Assembly (NCBI GenBank): GCA_030919125.1
Contig: CP121470.1
Span: 806,001 to 870,000 of the forward strand
DNA from: Methanoregula sp. SKADARSKE-2
GTDB taxonomy: Archaea; Halobacteriota; Methanomicrobia; Methanomicrobiales; Methanospirillaceae
Direction: 5' to 3'
DNA: 64,000 nt
In this document: in pieces, positions 17,271-26,022 of the stretch
Layout of the letters: each line of letters begins with the position of its first letter
Position numbering within the stretch: position 1 is the first letter of the stretch
The notes under the pieces: model-generated
The model's database searches: none
The model's input: the letters and a program-made list of their open reading frames with translations, nothing else
What the model was told of the DNA's origin: nothing
Position numbers and translations under genes: made by a program

Positions 17271-17963
17271 ATGGAATTTGTGAGCCGGGTCATTGAGTCC
17301 GTTTCCTCAGGTTCTTCGGTATCCGTCCGGTTCGAGAGGCCCCGCGGGCTCACGTTCCTCCCAGGTCAGTATATTATCCTCACGGTCGGGACCGGCACTT
17401 CGGCGCTCACAAAGTCCCTGACCCTCTCGGGCAGCCCAAATGCGCCGTATTTTGAGGTGACGAAAGGCTTGACCGGCCACCCGTTTGCGGATGCGCTGCT
17501 GGCGCTCAAAGCCGGCGATGAAATCCACGCCAGCGGCCCCTTCGGGGATTTCACGTTCATCGGGGAGTACAAAAAAGTTGCGTTCATCGCCGGGGGAATC
17601 GGGCTTACCCCCTTATGGAGCATGACCCGGTACGCGACGGAGATGATGTTCACCACGGATATTACGCTCCTCTATTCGGCAAGGACCGAAGACCAGCTCC
17701 TGTTCCGGCACGAGATGCGGGACCTGACCGAGCGCAACCCCCACCTCAGTATTGTTCTGACCCTCACCGCACCCGGCCCCGGGTGGAACGGCAGGACCGG
17801 GAGGATCGATCACCGGATGATCGAGCAGGAGCTGCCCGACTGGCGGGACCGGGTCTTCTTCGCCTCCGGGCCTCCGGGGATGGTCGACGCAATACTCGCG
17901 ATCCTCCGGGAGATCGAGATACCCGAAAGCCAGATCCGGTTTGAATATTTCCCGGGCCACTGA
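17271..17963 (+). CDS. FAD/NAD(P)-binding oxidoreductase (ferredoxin reductase type)
   Basis: A 230-residue single-chain flavoprotein reductase. The FAD domain covers residues 1-95 (LPGQYIILTVG and KSLTLSGSPN, matching the usual RxYS/T flavin site loosely). The NAD(P) domain begins with VAFIAGGIGLTPLWSM, followed by TLLYSARTEDQLLF and the C-terminal VFFASGPPGMVDAI. There is no 2Fe-2S domain, unlike PyrK or phenol hydroxylase reductases. The electron partner is unknown. A lone gene with a TATA-like ATTTTATG upstream. Confidence 0.85.
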   Translation: MEFVSRVIESVSSGSSVSVRFERPRGLTFLPGQYIILTVGTGTSALTKSLTLSGSPNAPYFEVTKGLTGHPFADALLALKAGDEIHASGPFGDFTFIGEYKKVAFIAGGIGLTPLWSMTRYATEMMFTTDITLLYSARTEDQLLFRHEMRDLTERNPHLSIVLTLTAPGPGWNGRTGRIDHRMIEQELPDWRDRVFFASGPPGMVDAILAILREIEIPESQIRFEYFPGH

Positions 17964-18071
17964 ACAGGCCGGAAAAACGATCCGAAAGCTGCATCGCGGG
18001 TGTGTGTGCAGGGTAAGCCTGAGGTCCCCTCACCACCGGCCGGCGCAGCAGTTTCCCTTCCCATTGGAACA

Positions 18072-18713
18072 ATGATCCTTCCCTCTTCATTTTACGATCA
18101 GGATACCATCGCGACAGCCCGGGGCCTCCTCGGCTGCTCTCTTGTGCATGCCGAGGGCAACGAGACCACGACCGGAATGATCGTTGAGACCGAAGCGTAC
18201 CCCCGCCGGGATCCGGCGGCGCATTCGTTTCACGGGAGAACGGACGCAAACAGCGTGCTCTTCGGCCCGCCGGGTCATGCCCACCTCTTTTTTGTGTACG
18301 GGATGCACTGGTGCATGAACGTGGTCACCGGCACGGATGAAGGCGAACGTGGGGCTGTCTTTCTGCGGGCGCTCGAACCGGTAAAAGGGGTTCCCGTGAT
18401 GCAGGAACGCCGCGGAACCCATGAGCTCCGTCTCCTCTGCAGCGGCCCGGGGAGGCTGACGCAGGCTCTCGGAATAACCGGTGAATTCAATGGTGTCCCG
18501 CTCAATTCCGGCCCGCTCAGGATCTCTTCGCGAAGGAGTGTTTTCGGGTCGCATACGGTGGAGGAGTCCATGATCGTCCAGACAACCCGGGTCGGGATTG
18601 CGAAAGCCAGGGAGCAGCCGTACCGGTTTTACCTGAAGGGGAACCCGCACGTCTCCCGGAAAGCGGGGCTGGCTCACAGAAAAATATCAGAAAACGGGCC
18701 TGAAGGGATTTGA
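18072..18713 (+). CDS. DNA-3-methyladenine glycosylase (AAG/MPG family)
   Basis: A 213-residue base-excision repair enzyme that removes alkylated purines. Family motifs are LLGCSLVHAEG, MIVETEAYPRRDPAAHSFHGRT (cited in part) with the catalytic Glu, VYGMHWCMNVV, and CSGPGRLTQALGI. I start it at 18072 (MILPSSFYD), where homologous sequence begins; an ATG-like start at 18000 would add 24 unconserved residues. The last codons and stop lie inside the tRNA-Lys gene on the opposite strand (overlap 19 bases), so the C-terminal residues ENGPEGI are dictated by the tRNA acceptor and T arm. Confidence 0.92.
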   Translation: MILPSSFYDQDTIATARGLLGCSLVHAEGNETTTGMIVETEAYPRRDPAAHSFHGRTDANSVLFGPPGHAHLFFVYGMHWCMNVVTGTDEGERGAVFLRALEPVKGVPVMQERRGTHELRLLCSGPGRLTQALGITGEFNGVPLNSGPLRISSRRSVFGSHTVEESMIVQTTRVGIAKAREQPYRFYLKGNPHVSRKAGLAHRKISENGPEGI

Positions 18714-18768
18714 ACCCTTGACCTGCGGATTAAGAGTCCGCCGCTATGCCGAACTAAGCTACAGACCC
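18695..18768 (-). tRNA. tRNA-Lys (CTT)
   Basis: On the minus strand the acceptor GGGTCTG (18762-18768) pairs with CAGGCCC (18696-18702), with one G-T pair and discriminator G at 18695. The anticodon stem GCGGA/TCCGC encloses CTCTTAA, with anticodon CTT at 18732-18734. The T arm with TTCAAAT loop is intact. No intron and no encoded CCA. Its 3' end overlaps the convergent glycosylase gene. Confidence 0.96.
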
Positions 18769-18872
18769 AAGCCTGTTAGACCTAGTAAAATGGTCGATAA
18801 TGCCGAATAAATGTTTTGGCTCTCGTCCGACTCGAATCCCTTAATACACTGGAGTGGTACATCTTCTGTAAC

Positions 18873-20339
18873 ATGCCGGAACCAGCCCCGTTTGAATCGC
18901 AGGGACCATCAAAATACTGCATTTTCGGGTGCGGGACGAACGGGTACAACATCATTCTCGAACTCGCCAAAGAGAATGAGCGCGTAGTCGTGGTGGACAA
19001 GGATGAGTCGCGGGTCCGGCACCTCCGGGACCAGAAGTACGATGCCTACCAGCGCGATATCACCTCATCCGATATGCTCTTCGGGCTCCCCCCGTTCGAG
19101 ATCGCGTTCGTGATGACCGGTGACCCCGATGCAAATCTCGCGTCGGTCGTCACCATCAAGAAGCGGTACCCGGCCGTGCAGGTCGTTGCCCGGTCGATCG
19201 ATCCGGTCAACGGCGGTAAGCTCACCGCCGCAGGCGCGGAGTTTGTTCTCTACCCGCAGGAGGTCGTGGCCCGCGCCGCGATCCTCCAGATCCGGAAACA
19301 GCATTCAAGCCGGCTCTCGCAGCGGCTGTACGGGCTCCTTGCCGGCTGGGAAGGAACCCTTGGCATCATCACCCACAAGAACCCGGACCCGGATGCGATC
19401 TCATCTGCCATGGCGCTTGCCGAGATTGCCCGGTCGGCAAACAAGAACCTTGCGACCCGGATCTTCTATGAAGGAAATATCGGCCACCAGGAGAACCGGA
19501 CCTTTGTCAACCTCCTCGATATCAAGATGGAACACCTGACGATCGAAGCACTCCAGAAGTGTAATTACCTTGCCATGGTCGACTGCTCCGGGCCCGGGGC
19601 GAACAACGATGTCCCGCCCCAGATGAAGATCAACATCATCATCGATCATCACAAGGATGGCAAACATCTGGCATCCCAGAGCGCGTTCGCCGACATCCGG
19701 CCCGGCGTCGGCGCAACCGCGAGCATCATGACCCAGTACCTGCAGGAGCTCGATGTTCCCGTAGACATGCGGGTCGCGACAGCGCTCCTCTACGGGATCC
19801 GGACAGACACCCGGGAGTTCAAGCGGAGCGTCACGCCGCAGGATCTCAATTATGCCGGCTTCCTCCTGCCCCTTACCGATGCCGACCTCCTCGACAAGAT
19901 CATGTCGCCCTCCATGTCGCAGGAGACGCTGGATGTCATCGGGAAGGCGATCCAGGAGCGGAGGATCCAGAGCGGGTACCTCTTCTCGGACGTGGGGTAC
20001 GTGATGAACCGCGATGCCCTTCCCCAGGCGGCGGAGCTCCTCATAACGCTCGAAGGCGTCAACACGGCGCTCGTGTACGGGATCACCGACACCGCGATCG
20101 TCATCTCCGCCCGCAACCGGGATATCCGGCTCCATATAGGGAACGCACTCTCCGAAGCGTTCGGCGAGATCGGCGATGCCGGCGGCCACCCGAACATGGC
20201 AGCCGCAACCCTCCCGCTCCACTACTTCGGGAAGGTGGAGAACAAGGCGGAGCTGCTCGGTTTTGTTATCGAGCCCATCCTGCAGAAGTTCAAGAACCTC
20301 GTCGGCCTTGAAAATGAGGGCAAGAAGAATGGAGTTTAA
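18873..20339 (+). CDS. RCK (TrkA-N) - DHH phosphoesterase fusion protein
   Basis: A 488-residue protein with three parts. Residues about 13-140 are an RCK/TrkA-N Rossmann domain (CIFGCGTNGYNIILEL, then VVVVDKDE), expected to bind a nucleotide such as NAD(H). Residues about 160-330 are a DHH domain with HKNPDPDA, MVDCSGPG and IIDHHKDG metal motifs and an FADIRPGVGATASI segment. The C-terminal DHHA1-like domain contains GDAGGHPNMAAATLPL. DHH proteins of this kind include cyclic-dinucleotide and nanoRNA phosphodiesterases; the substrate here is unknown. Start MPEPAP at 18873 is chosen as the first Met before the domain; an upstream ATG at 18816 lies in promoter-like sequence. The next gene starts 11 bases before this one ends. 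Confidence 0.87.
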   Translation: MPEPAPFESQGPSKYCIFGCGTNGYNIILELAKENERVVVVDKDESRVRHLRDQKYDAYQRDITSSDMLFGLPPFEIAFVMTGDPDANLASVVTIKKRYPAVQVVARSIDPVNGGKLTAAGAEFVLYPQEVVARAAILQIRKQHSSRLSQRLYGLLAGWEGTLGIITHKNPDPDAISSAMALAEIARSANKNLATRIFYEGNIGHQENRTFVNLLDIKMEHLTIEALQKCNYLAMVDCSGPGANNDVPPQMKINIIIDHHKDGKHLASQSAFADIRPGVGATASIMTQYLQELDVPVDMRVATALLYGIRTDTREFKRSVTPQDLNYAGFLLPLTDADLLDKIMSPSMSQETLDVIGKAIQERRIQSGYLFSDVGYVMNRDALPQAAELLITLEGVNTALVYGITDTAIVISARNRDIRLHIGNALSEAFGEIGDAGGHPNMAAATLPLHYFGKVENKAELLGFVIEPILQKFKNLVGLENEGKKNGV

Positions 20340-20949
20340 GGACTGGGAACCCCATTACCGGGAGATCCTCGGATGCTTCGGGTTTGACCGGGCCGCGGAT
20401 GAAGAGGCTGCGCGGGTCCTCTCCTCGCTCATGACCCGGGACAACCTCCTCTCGCTTGCCGCCCTCACGGACGGGAACGATCTGACGGTCTGCGGCAATG
20501 CTCCGAAGTTAAAGGACGAACTCGGGGAGATCAGGGGGATCGTTTTTGCAGCGGATGCGGCAGCGGAAGTCCTTGACCGGTACGGGATCCACCCTGATGC
20601 CATCTTCACCGATCTCGATGGCGCGACGGACCGGTTCGCGGAGCTGAACCGGGAAGGGACGATTGTCGTCATCCATGCACACGGCGATAACATCCCGCTT
20701 CTGAAGCACTGGGTCCCGCGGTTTACCGGGCCGATCGTTGGAACGACCCAGAGCGCTCCTCTTCCAAACGTGCACAACTTTGGCGGGTTCACGGACGGCG
20801 ACCGGGCGGTCTTCGCAGCCGAGGAATTCAGCGCCTCGCATATCACGCTTGTCGGCTTCGATCTCGACGACATGAACGTCGAACCCATGAAGCGCGGGAA
20901 ACTCCACTGGGCGCGAAGACTCCTTGCCCTGATCGGCCATGAAGCGTAA
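20329..20949 (+). CDS. mptE: 6-hydroxymethyl-7,8-dihydropterin pyrophosphokinase (MptE-like, DUF115)
   Basis: A 206-residue member of the archaeal DUF115 group, whose Methanocaldococcus member MptE attaches pyrophosphate to the pterin during methanopterin synthesis. Recognisable segments are DLTVCGNAPKL, GIVFAADAAAEVL, IHPDAIFTDLDG, VVIHAHGDNIPLLK, GTTQSAPLPNVHNFGGFTDGDRA (cited in part) and HITLVGFDLDD. The start MEFKDWEPHYRE is the only sensible ATG and overlaps the preceding gene by 11 bases; the gene after overlaps it by 11 bases as well. The three genes are thus translationally coupled. Confidence 0.9.
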   Translation: MEFKDWEPHYREILGCFGFDRAADEEAARVLSSLMTRDNLLSLAALTDGNDLTVCGNAPKLKDELGEIRGIVFAADAAAEVLDRYGIHPDAIFTDLDGATDRFAELNREGTIVVIHAHGDNIPLLKHWVPRFTGPIVGTTQSAPLPNVHNFGGFTDGDRAVFAAEEFSASHITLVGFDLDDMNVEPMKRGKLHWARRLLALIGHEA

Positions 20950-22702
20950 ATGGATCCGCGGGAATTTCGCGACCGTCGTAGTGATCGAACCGGAACCCGC
21001 ATCGGTGCCGGTGACGGGGACCGGCACGGCCCGAACCGGGACCGGGGCAGAAGGAACCGCGGTCATCCTCGACGGGTACGTTGATGAGCCCGCCTGTCTT
21101 GGCGTCCCACCGTACATCTCGCCCTACATCCGGACGGTCGCAGGTGCCCTGATCGAGAATGGATACTCCGTGCGGTATCAGACGATCGACCAGCTGAGAA
21201 GGGAACCGCAGACCGCGGCGGACCTCAACAATGCCGATACGCTCGTGATGATCGCCGGCGTCACGGTCCCGGGCAAATACCTTGGCGGGACCCCGGCTAC
21301 CTTAACCGAGGTCCAGCAGATCGGCCACCTCTTCCGGGGGAAGCAGAAACTGGTCGGCGGGCCGATCGGGTTCGGGTCTGCATCCGGCGGGGGGCAGAAG
21401 GCGATCCGGCAGGTCATTGCTGGGTACGATGCGCTGCTCGAAGGGGAGCCGGCAATCGCCCTTGACAATTACCTCAATGGCGGCGAACCGAAAGGAACGC
21501 TTGATTACGCCAGGACCGATCCCTGGAGTGTCGGGGGAGCAGGAATTATCGGACAGCACCCGGATCATCCCTTCGTGATGTGTGAGCTCGAGACCGCACG
21601 CGGCTGCTCACACGGTGCAACGGGCGGCTGCTCGTTCTGCACGGAACCGTTCTACGGTGCGCCGAAGCACCGGAGCATCGAAGCCATTGCGGCCGAGGTC
21701 GCAGCTCTGAACCAGCAGGGGGCCCTCCACTTCCGGGTCGGGCGACAGCCGGATATCCTCGCGTACGGTGCAGGGGCCGGGGAGTATCCCGCACCGAGAC
21801 CCGAACTACTCGAAAAGCTCTTCGGCTCCATCCGGGCGGCTGCGCCGGATCTCCGAACCCTCCACATCGACAACACGAACCCCGCGACAATCGCACGCCA
21901 CGAGGAGGAGAGCCGGGAAGCCCTGCGTGCGATCGTCCGGCACCACACCTCCGGCGATGTTGCTGCGTTTGGCCTGGAGAGTGCGGACCCGGCGGTGATC
22001 GCGGCAAACCATCTCAAGGCACAGCCGGACGAGGTCTTCCGGGCGATAGAGATCGTCAACGAAGTGGGCGGGATGCGGAGAGAGAGTGTTCCGGAGCTCC
22101 TGCCGGGCCTCAACTTTGTCTGCGGTCTCTCCGGTGAGACGGAAGCGACCTACGATCAGAACGAGCAGTTCCTCGGACGCGTACTTGCCGCGGGCCTGCT
22201 GGTCCGGCGGGTAAACATCCGGCAGGTGATGCCATTTGAGGGAACACCGGTCTACACGGACAACACTCTCGGGAGATACGACCGGAGGTTCAGGTCCTTC
22301 AAGGCGCTCGTGCGGGAGAAGATCGATCTCCCGATGCTCCAGCGGGTGTACCCGGCAGGGACCGTGCTTAAGGATGTGCAGGTCGAAGTCTCCGGTGATC
22401 TCTCGTTTGGGAGGCAGATGGGATCGTACCCGATCCTTCTCGGGCTTCCGCTCCGGCTTCCCGTCCGGACCGTTCTCGATGCGGTTGTCGTGGACTGGGG
22501 GAGCAGGTCTATCACCGCGCTGCCGGTCCCGGTTATGATCAACCGGCTTCCTGCATCTGCGCTGAAATGGCTGCCCGGGATCGGGAAGAAGAGGGCCGCA
22601 GCGGTTGTGGCGAAGCGGCCTTTCCGGGATCTTGCTGCGTATGTCAGGGTGGCGGGCAGTTCGGGGATCGATCCGGTGTTGGATTTTTCAACGGCGGATT
22701 AA
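20939..22702 (+). CDS. Radical SAM protein with C-terminal helix-hairpin-helix
   Basis: A 587-residue radical SAM enzyme. Residues about 40-185 form a cobalamin-binding-like or Rossmann-type N-terminal domain (LDGYVDEPACLGVPPYISP, VMIAGVTVPG). The cluster cysteines are Cys223, Cys231 and Cys234, an unusual C-x7-C-x2-C in place of the normal C-x3-C-x2-C. TIM-barrel features follow (LRTLHIDNTNPATI, AAFGLESADPAVI, NFVCGLSGETEATYDQN). The end carries a helix-hairpin-helix motif (LKWLPGIGKKRAAAVVAKRPF, given only in part) that usually binds nucleic acid. Coupled to mptE by an 11-base overlap. Substrate unknown; a tRNA- or DNA-acting role is a guess based on the HhH. Confidence 0.85.
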   Translation: MKRKWIRGNFATVVVIEPEPASVPVTGTGTARTGTGAEGTAVILDGYVDEPACLGVPPYISPYIRTVAGALIENGYSVRYQTIDQLRREPQTAADLNNADTLVMIAGVTVPGKYLGGTPATLTEVQQIGHLFRGKQKLVGGPIGFGSASGGGQKAIRQVIAGYDALLEGEPAIALDNYLNGGEPKGTLDYARTDPWSVGGAGIIGQHPDHPFVMCELETARGCSHGATGGCSFCTEPFYGAPKHRSIEAIAAEVAALNQQGALHFRVGRQPDILAYGAGAGEYPAPRPELLEKLFGSIRAAAPDLRTLHIDNTNPATIARHEEESREALRAIVRHHTSGDVAAFGLESADPAVIAANHLKAQPDEVFRAIEIVNEVGGMRRESVPELLPGLNFVCGLSGETEATYDQNEQFLGRVLAAGLLVRRVNIRQVMPFEGTPVYTDNTLGRYDRRFRSFKALVREKIDLPMLQRVYPAGTVLKDVQVEVSGDLSFGRQMGSYPILLGLPLRLPVRTVLDAVVVDWGSRSITALPVPVMINRLPASALKWLPGIGKKRAAAVVAKRPFRDLAAYVRVAGSSGIDPVLDFSTAD

Positions 22703-22878
22703 CAGGCTGCTTTGAAAAATATGTTCAACGAAAGCCCCCCTCCCCCCATCCCGCCCCCGGGGAGCGGGGGCGCAGGCGATGGCACTCCAATTACTTCTCT
22801 CTTTAGCGTCGTGTTCTCGGAAATGAATTGCGACGTCATCGCGAGGGGGGCCGCCCCGGCGGCGGGGCAAAGCCCGCG

Positions 22879-23337
22879 TCAGACTTGATGTCCCTGCAGC
22901 CACAGGAACCCGGTGATCCGATCTCCTTCTACCTGAATGTATCCTTGCAGGACATTTTCGGTTGCGTATAAGGGGATATCAATATCCCGCATTTCACCGG
23001 AATAATCCTGTCTGCATAGTGGGATCGTTAGCTGATAACTTGTACTTCCTTCAAAACTGGTCGTTCTGACTTCCTTGATTACGGCATTGAATTCGAAATC
23101 ATCGATATCTCCCCTTGAGAAAGGGGCGTATCCGCAGAATGTTGGATCGAAGCGTTGGACTGTTCCGTCTGCAAGCCTCACCTAGTCGAGTTCGGCAGGG
23201 CGGACTGCGTAAGCCAGGGCACCGAGGGCAAACCTGTACGGTTTTCCCGGTGGATAATTGAATTTGTTCCATCACCCGATTTGTCCGTCAAAGCCCAGCC
23301 AGGAAGGCCCAAGCGACCCCAAATGTGCGGGATCCAT
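22879..23337 (-). pseudogene. Broken gene with two in-frame stops, family unknown
   Basis: A single minus-strand phase reads from an ATG at 23337 (MDPAHLGSLGPSWLGFDGQIG), through a TGA at 23272-23274, WNKFNYPPGKPYRFALGALAYA-type sequence, a TAG at 23182-23184, and then 99 more codons (VRLADGTVQRFDPTFCGYAPF to TGFLWLQGHQV). The sequence after each stop continues smoothly, so this is probably one soluble protein of about 150 residues inactivated by nonsense mutations. The last piece could still be translated from a GTG at 23181, but no ribosome-binding site is seen. No family is recognised. The rest of the 22703-23440 gap is GC-rich with a GC palindrome near 22750-22770. Confidence 0.5.
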
Positions 23338-23440
23338 CGCGAGAGATCCATCAAGTGACGGTGTAGCTGCTCTGCAGTCCCGGCCACTCATTCCTTTACG
23401 TTTTATTAAGCAGAGTTGTCGGAGTAAAGGAGTATCTTTC

Positions 23441-24574
23441 TCAGATCTGCTTGAGTTCGGTGATCTTGATGATATCGGTCCGGGTAATGATGCCCAGAAC
23501 CTTCCCTTCGCTCACGATCGGGATCCTGCCGATGTTCCTCGCGGATATGATCTTGAGGGCATCGATCACCGGTGCAGTCGGAGGAAGGGTAATCAGATCC
23601 CGGGTCATGATATCCCGCACCTGCATCGCTTCGCGGTCGATCGAGGATCTCCGGTTGACATCGGCAAGGGTGATCATCCCCACCAGGGTATCCCGTTCGA
23701 TTACCGGGAAGCCGAGATGCTTGCTCGTGTACATCATGGTAATTACCTGGCTGACCGGCAGGTTTGAGGGAACCGTAGTTACCGGGCTGCTCATTATATC
23801 CCCTACCGTGACATCCTGGAGGAGGAAGTTGTATTTTACCGCGTTTGTCTCCATGGTCGCGCCGATATAGATGAAGAGGGCGATCAGGATCAAGAACGGA
23901 CTTAAGAAGATGAGGCCGACGATACCAAAGAGGATCGCAAACCCCCTGCCGATATCGGCCGCTATCCGGGTTGCCCGGTGAAGCGGCATCCGCTTGGCGA
24001 GGAATGCCCGGAGGACCCGGCCGCCGTCCATCGGAAAGGCAGGGAGGAGGTTGAAGGCAAAGAGGATGGTGTTGAGCAGGCCGAGGTATGCGAAGAGGAA
24101 GACCACGACCCCGGCAGTTGCCGGGTCAGGGGCAATGTCCGGGAGGATGTACACCATTGCCGAGCAGATAACCCCGACCCCGAGGCTCGTGAATGGTCCG
24201 ACAAGGGCCATGGGGAGCTCAACCTTCGGGTCCGGCGTCCCCTCTTCCATACTCGAGATCCCGCCAAAGATCATCAGGGTGATATTCTTGATCCGGATCC
24301 CGTTCCGCAGGGCAACAACCGAGTGGGCGATCTCGTGGATCAGCACTCCGCCAAAGAGCCCGATGGCGACGATAGCCCCGAGAATATAGGGGATAAACCC
24401 TGAAGTGATGAGTGTCGGATCGAGGGGGACCGCATACACTCCCTTGAGAAGATCGATGGTGGCGGTGATCTGGCTGCCGAGGATCCAGGCAAAAAGGGGG
24501 ATCACCAGCAGGAAGGTGTAGTGAATCTGGATCGGGATGCCTGATAAGCGCCCGATGCGAAAGGACCCGTCCAT
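23441..24574 (-). CDS. Site-2-type intramembrane metalloprotease with CBS domains
   Basis: A 377-residue M50B-family protease. Membrane segments start at residues about 18-35. The zinc site is HEIAHSVVA (HExxH) in the second group of helices and the second motif NLLPAFPMDGGRVLRA provides the Asp ligand. After about residue 250 come two CBS domains in tandem (VTVGDIMSSPVTTVPSNLPV and MQVRDIMTRDLITLPPTAPV, both cited in part) that may sense adenine nucleotides and regulate activity. Length is usual for archaeal M50-CBS proteins. Substrates are unknown. Divergent from the PRC-barrel gene. Confidence 0.93.
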   Translation of the reverse strand: MDGSFRIGRLSGIPIQIHYTFLLVIPLFAWILGSQITATIDLLKGVYAVPLDPTLITSGFIPYILGAIVAIGLFGGVLIHEIAHSVVALRNGIRIKNITLMIFGGISSMEEGTPDPKVELPMALVGPFTSLGVGVICSAMVYILPDIAPDPATAGVVVFLFAYLGLLNTILFAFNLLPAFPMDGGRVLRAFLAKRMPLHRATRIAADIGRGFAILFGIVGLIFLSPFLILIALFIYIGATMETNAVKYNFLLQDVTVGDIMSSPVTTVPSNLPVSQVITMMYTSKHLGFPVIERDTLVGMITLADVNRRSSIDREAMQVRDIMTRDLITLPPTAPVIDALKIISARNIGRIPIVSEGKVLGIITRTDIIKITELKQI

Positions 24575-24625
24575 AGCAAAGGAGTATCTTTTTAACTCTT
24601 AAGTATATACTTTCATCTGATAACG

Positions 24626-24889
24626 ATGGAAACCCAGATTACCGAGCTGTTCGGGCTTCAGATCTATACGGACAAGGGCATGTTTGTTGGAGAAGTCGAG
24701 GATGTAGTCATCGACGTAGACCAGAAGAAGTTAGAATCCATCGTCGTGGGCAAGGTCAACGACGAGCTCTTTGAACTCCGGAATTTCAAGGGACTCAAGA
24801 TCCCCTACCGGATCATCAGCGCGATCGACGATATCGTCCTGATCCGGCACCTCCCGGGCGCGTTCACCGGTGGAAGCGGCGAAGAGTAA
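24626..24889 (+). CDS. PRC-barrel domain protein
   Basis: An 87-residue single PRC-barrel: METQITELFGLQIYTDKGMFVG (in part), VEDVVIDVDQKKLESIVVG, and IPYRIISAIDDIVLI are the typical strands. Stand-alone PRC-barrel proteins in euryarchaea are short and abundant; recent work links some to archaeal cell division alongside FtsZ (established for CdpB proteins in haloarchaea; whether this one belongs is inference). It is divergent from the protease and 68 bases upstream of thg1 on the same strand. Confidence 0.88.
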   Translation: METQITELFGLQIYTDKGMFVGEVEDVVIDVDQKKLESIVVGKVNDELFELRNFKGLKIPYRIISAIDDIVLIRHLPGAFTGGSGEE

Positions 24890-24957
24890 GCGGGTGTTCC
24901 TGCATTTTTTTAGGGTCCTCCAATATTTTTGAGCCGGCTCCCCGGCGGTTGTGAGTT

Positions 24958-25689
24958 ATGGAAAACCGGGAAATATTTTCTGCTATCTCAACCATCCCCC
25001 CTGTCTTTGTCCGGCTCGACGGTCGTGCATTCCACCGCCTGACCGGGCTGCTCGGGCTCCAAAAACCGTTTGACGAATTTTTCAACAAAGCGATGGTCGC
25101 GGCCTGCACCTCGCTTGTTGCCGAGAGCGGTCTCTCCCCGGAATTTGCGTTTACGTTCTCGGATGAGATCAGCCTTTACCTGACGAAACTGCCGTTCAAC
25201 GGCCGGGTGGAGAAGATCGATTCGGTCGCTGCATCGTACGCGGCAAGCGTTCTGAGCATGGCCCTCGGCTGCGTCGCTCCGCTGGCATTCGATGCCCGGA
25301 TCGTCCAGGCAACCCAGGAGTTTGCTTCTGAATATCTTGCCAACCGGCAGAACGAGGCGTGGCGCAACCACATCAACGCGTACTGTCAGCAGGCGCTCAT
25401 CAGCGAAGGGATGAACGGGCGGGAGGCTGCACACCGGCTCCGGGGAATGCCGGCAAAGGAGATGCACGATCTGATGCACCAGCGGGGAGTGAACCTCGCA
25501 GCAACCCCGGCGTGGCAACGGCGGGGCGTGCTCGTGCACAAGGAGCTCTGCCGGAAAGAGGGGTTCAACCCCATCACGGGAGAAGAAGTTGTCGTAGAGC
25601 GGAGTGCGGTCGTAGAGAACCGGGAGCTGCCGTTGTTCTCAAGCCATGAGGGAAAAGAATTTTTGGGCTCGCTTATCGCTGGAGCATAA
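24958..25689 (+). CDS. thg1: tRNA(His) guanylyltransferase (Thg1/TLP)
   Basis: Thg1 adds a nucleotide to the 5' end of tRNA-His in the 3'-5' direction; archaeal members do this in a template-dependent way opposite C73. The 243-residue protein has the palm-domain metal sites VRLDGRAFHRLTG near residue 20 and the FTFSDEISLY motif near residue 65, followed by the conserved C-terminal region with QQALISEGMNGREAAHRLRG (in part) and LHKELCRK-like HKELCRKEGF. It has no Pyl-type TAG codon, unlike Methanosarcina thg1. The tRNA-His gene in this window lacks an encoded G-1, so there is a clear substrate. Confidence 0.93.
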   Translation: MENREIFSAISTIPPVFVRLDGRAFHRLTGLLGLQKPFDEFFNKAMVAACTSLVAESGLSPEFAFTFSDEISLYLTKLPFNGRVEKIDSVAASYAASVLSMALGCVAPLAFDARIVQATQEFASEYLANRQNEAWRNHINAYCQQALISEGMNGREAAHRLRGMPAKEMHDLMHQRGVNLAATPAWQRRGVLVHKELCRKEGFNPITGEEVVVERSAVVENRELPLFSSHEGKEFLGSLIAGA

Positions 25690-26022
25690 AGTACTGCAAT
25701 TTTCATTCCCCTCACGTATTTTGATGGGGGCCCACCCCATCGGGTTCGCTCGGCAGCCTTCGGGCTATCTCCGGGCAAAGCGGTTTACCGGGGTTCGGTT
25801 ACCTTCTCTTCCCCAATGTTCCCGTTTACTCCCTCTCCAGTCCCGTCGTTGATTTTCTGGATAATGGCAAAAGAGGGTACCTCTTCCGGAAGAGAGGGCA
25901 CCTTTGTCCCTCGGGCAGGGTGTCGCCATTACCCAAAAACCAGGAAGAGTTCCATAACAGGTTATTGCTGCAACGAATTCCGTTTAAAAAAAGCGTGAAA
26001 TTTTTCCCGCGATCCTGTCCTT
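25690..26022. other. Intergenic stretch after thg1
   Basis: About 330 bases with no supported gene. It contains a short imperfect repeat around 25875-25915 (GGGTACCTCTTCCGG, GAGGGCACCTTTGTCCC) and a T/A-rich end. Nothing recognisable in either strand. Confidence 0.4.

Noticed and set aside
22740..22875. GC-rich palindromic sequence after the radical SAM gene considered as a CRISPR repeat or origin element
   Set aside because: Only single copies of each palindrome, no regular spacing and no origin-binding repeats; no CRISPR array is seen anywhere in the window.
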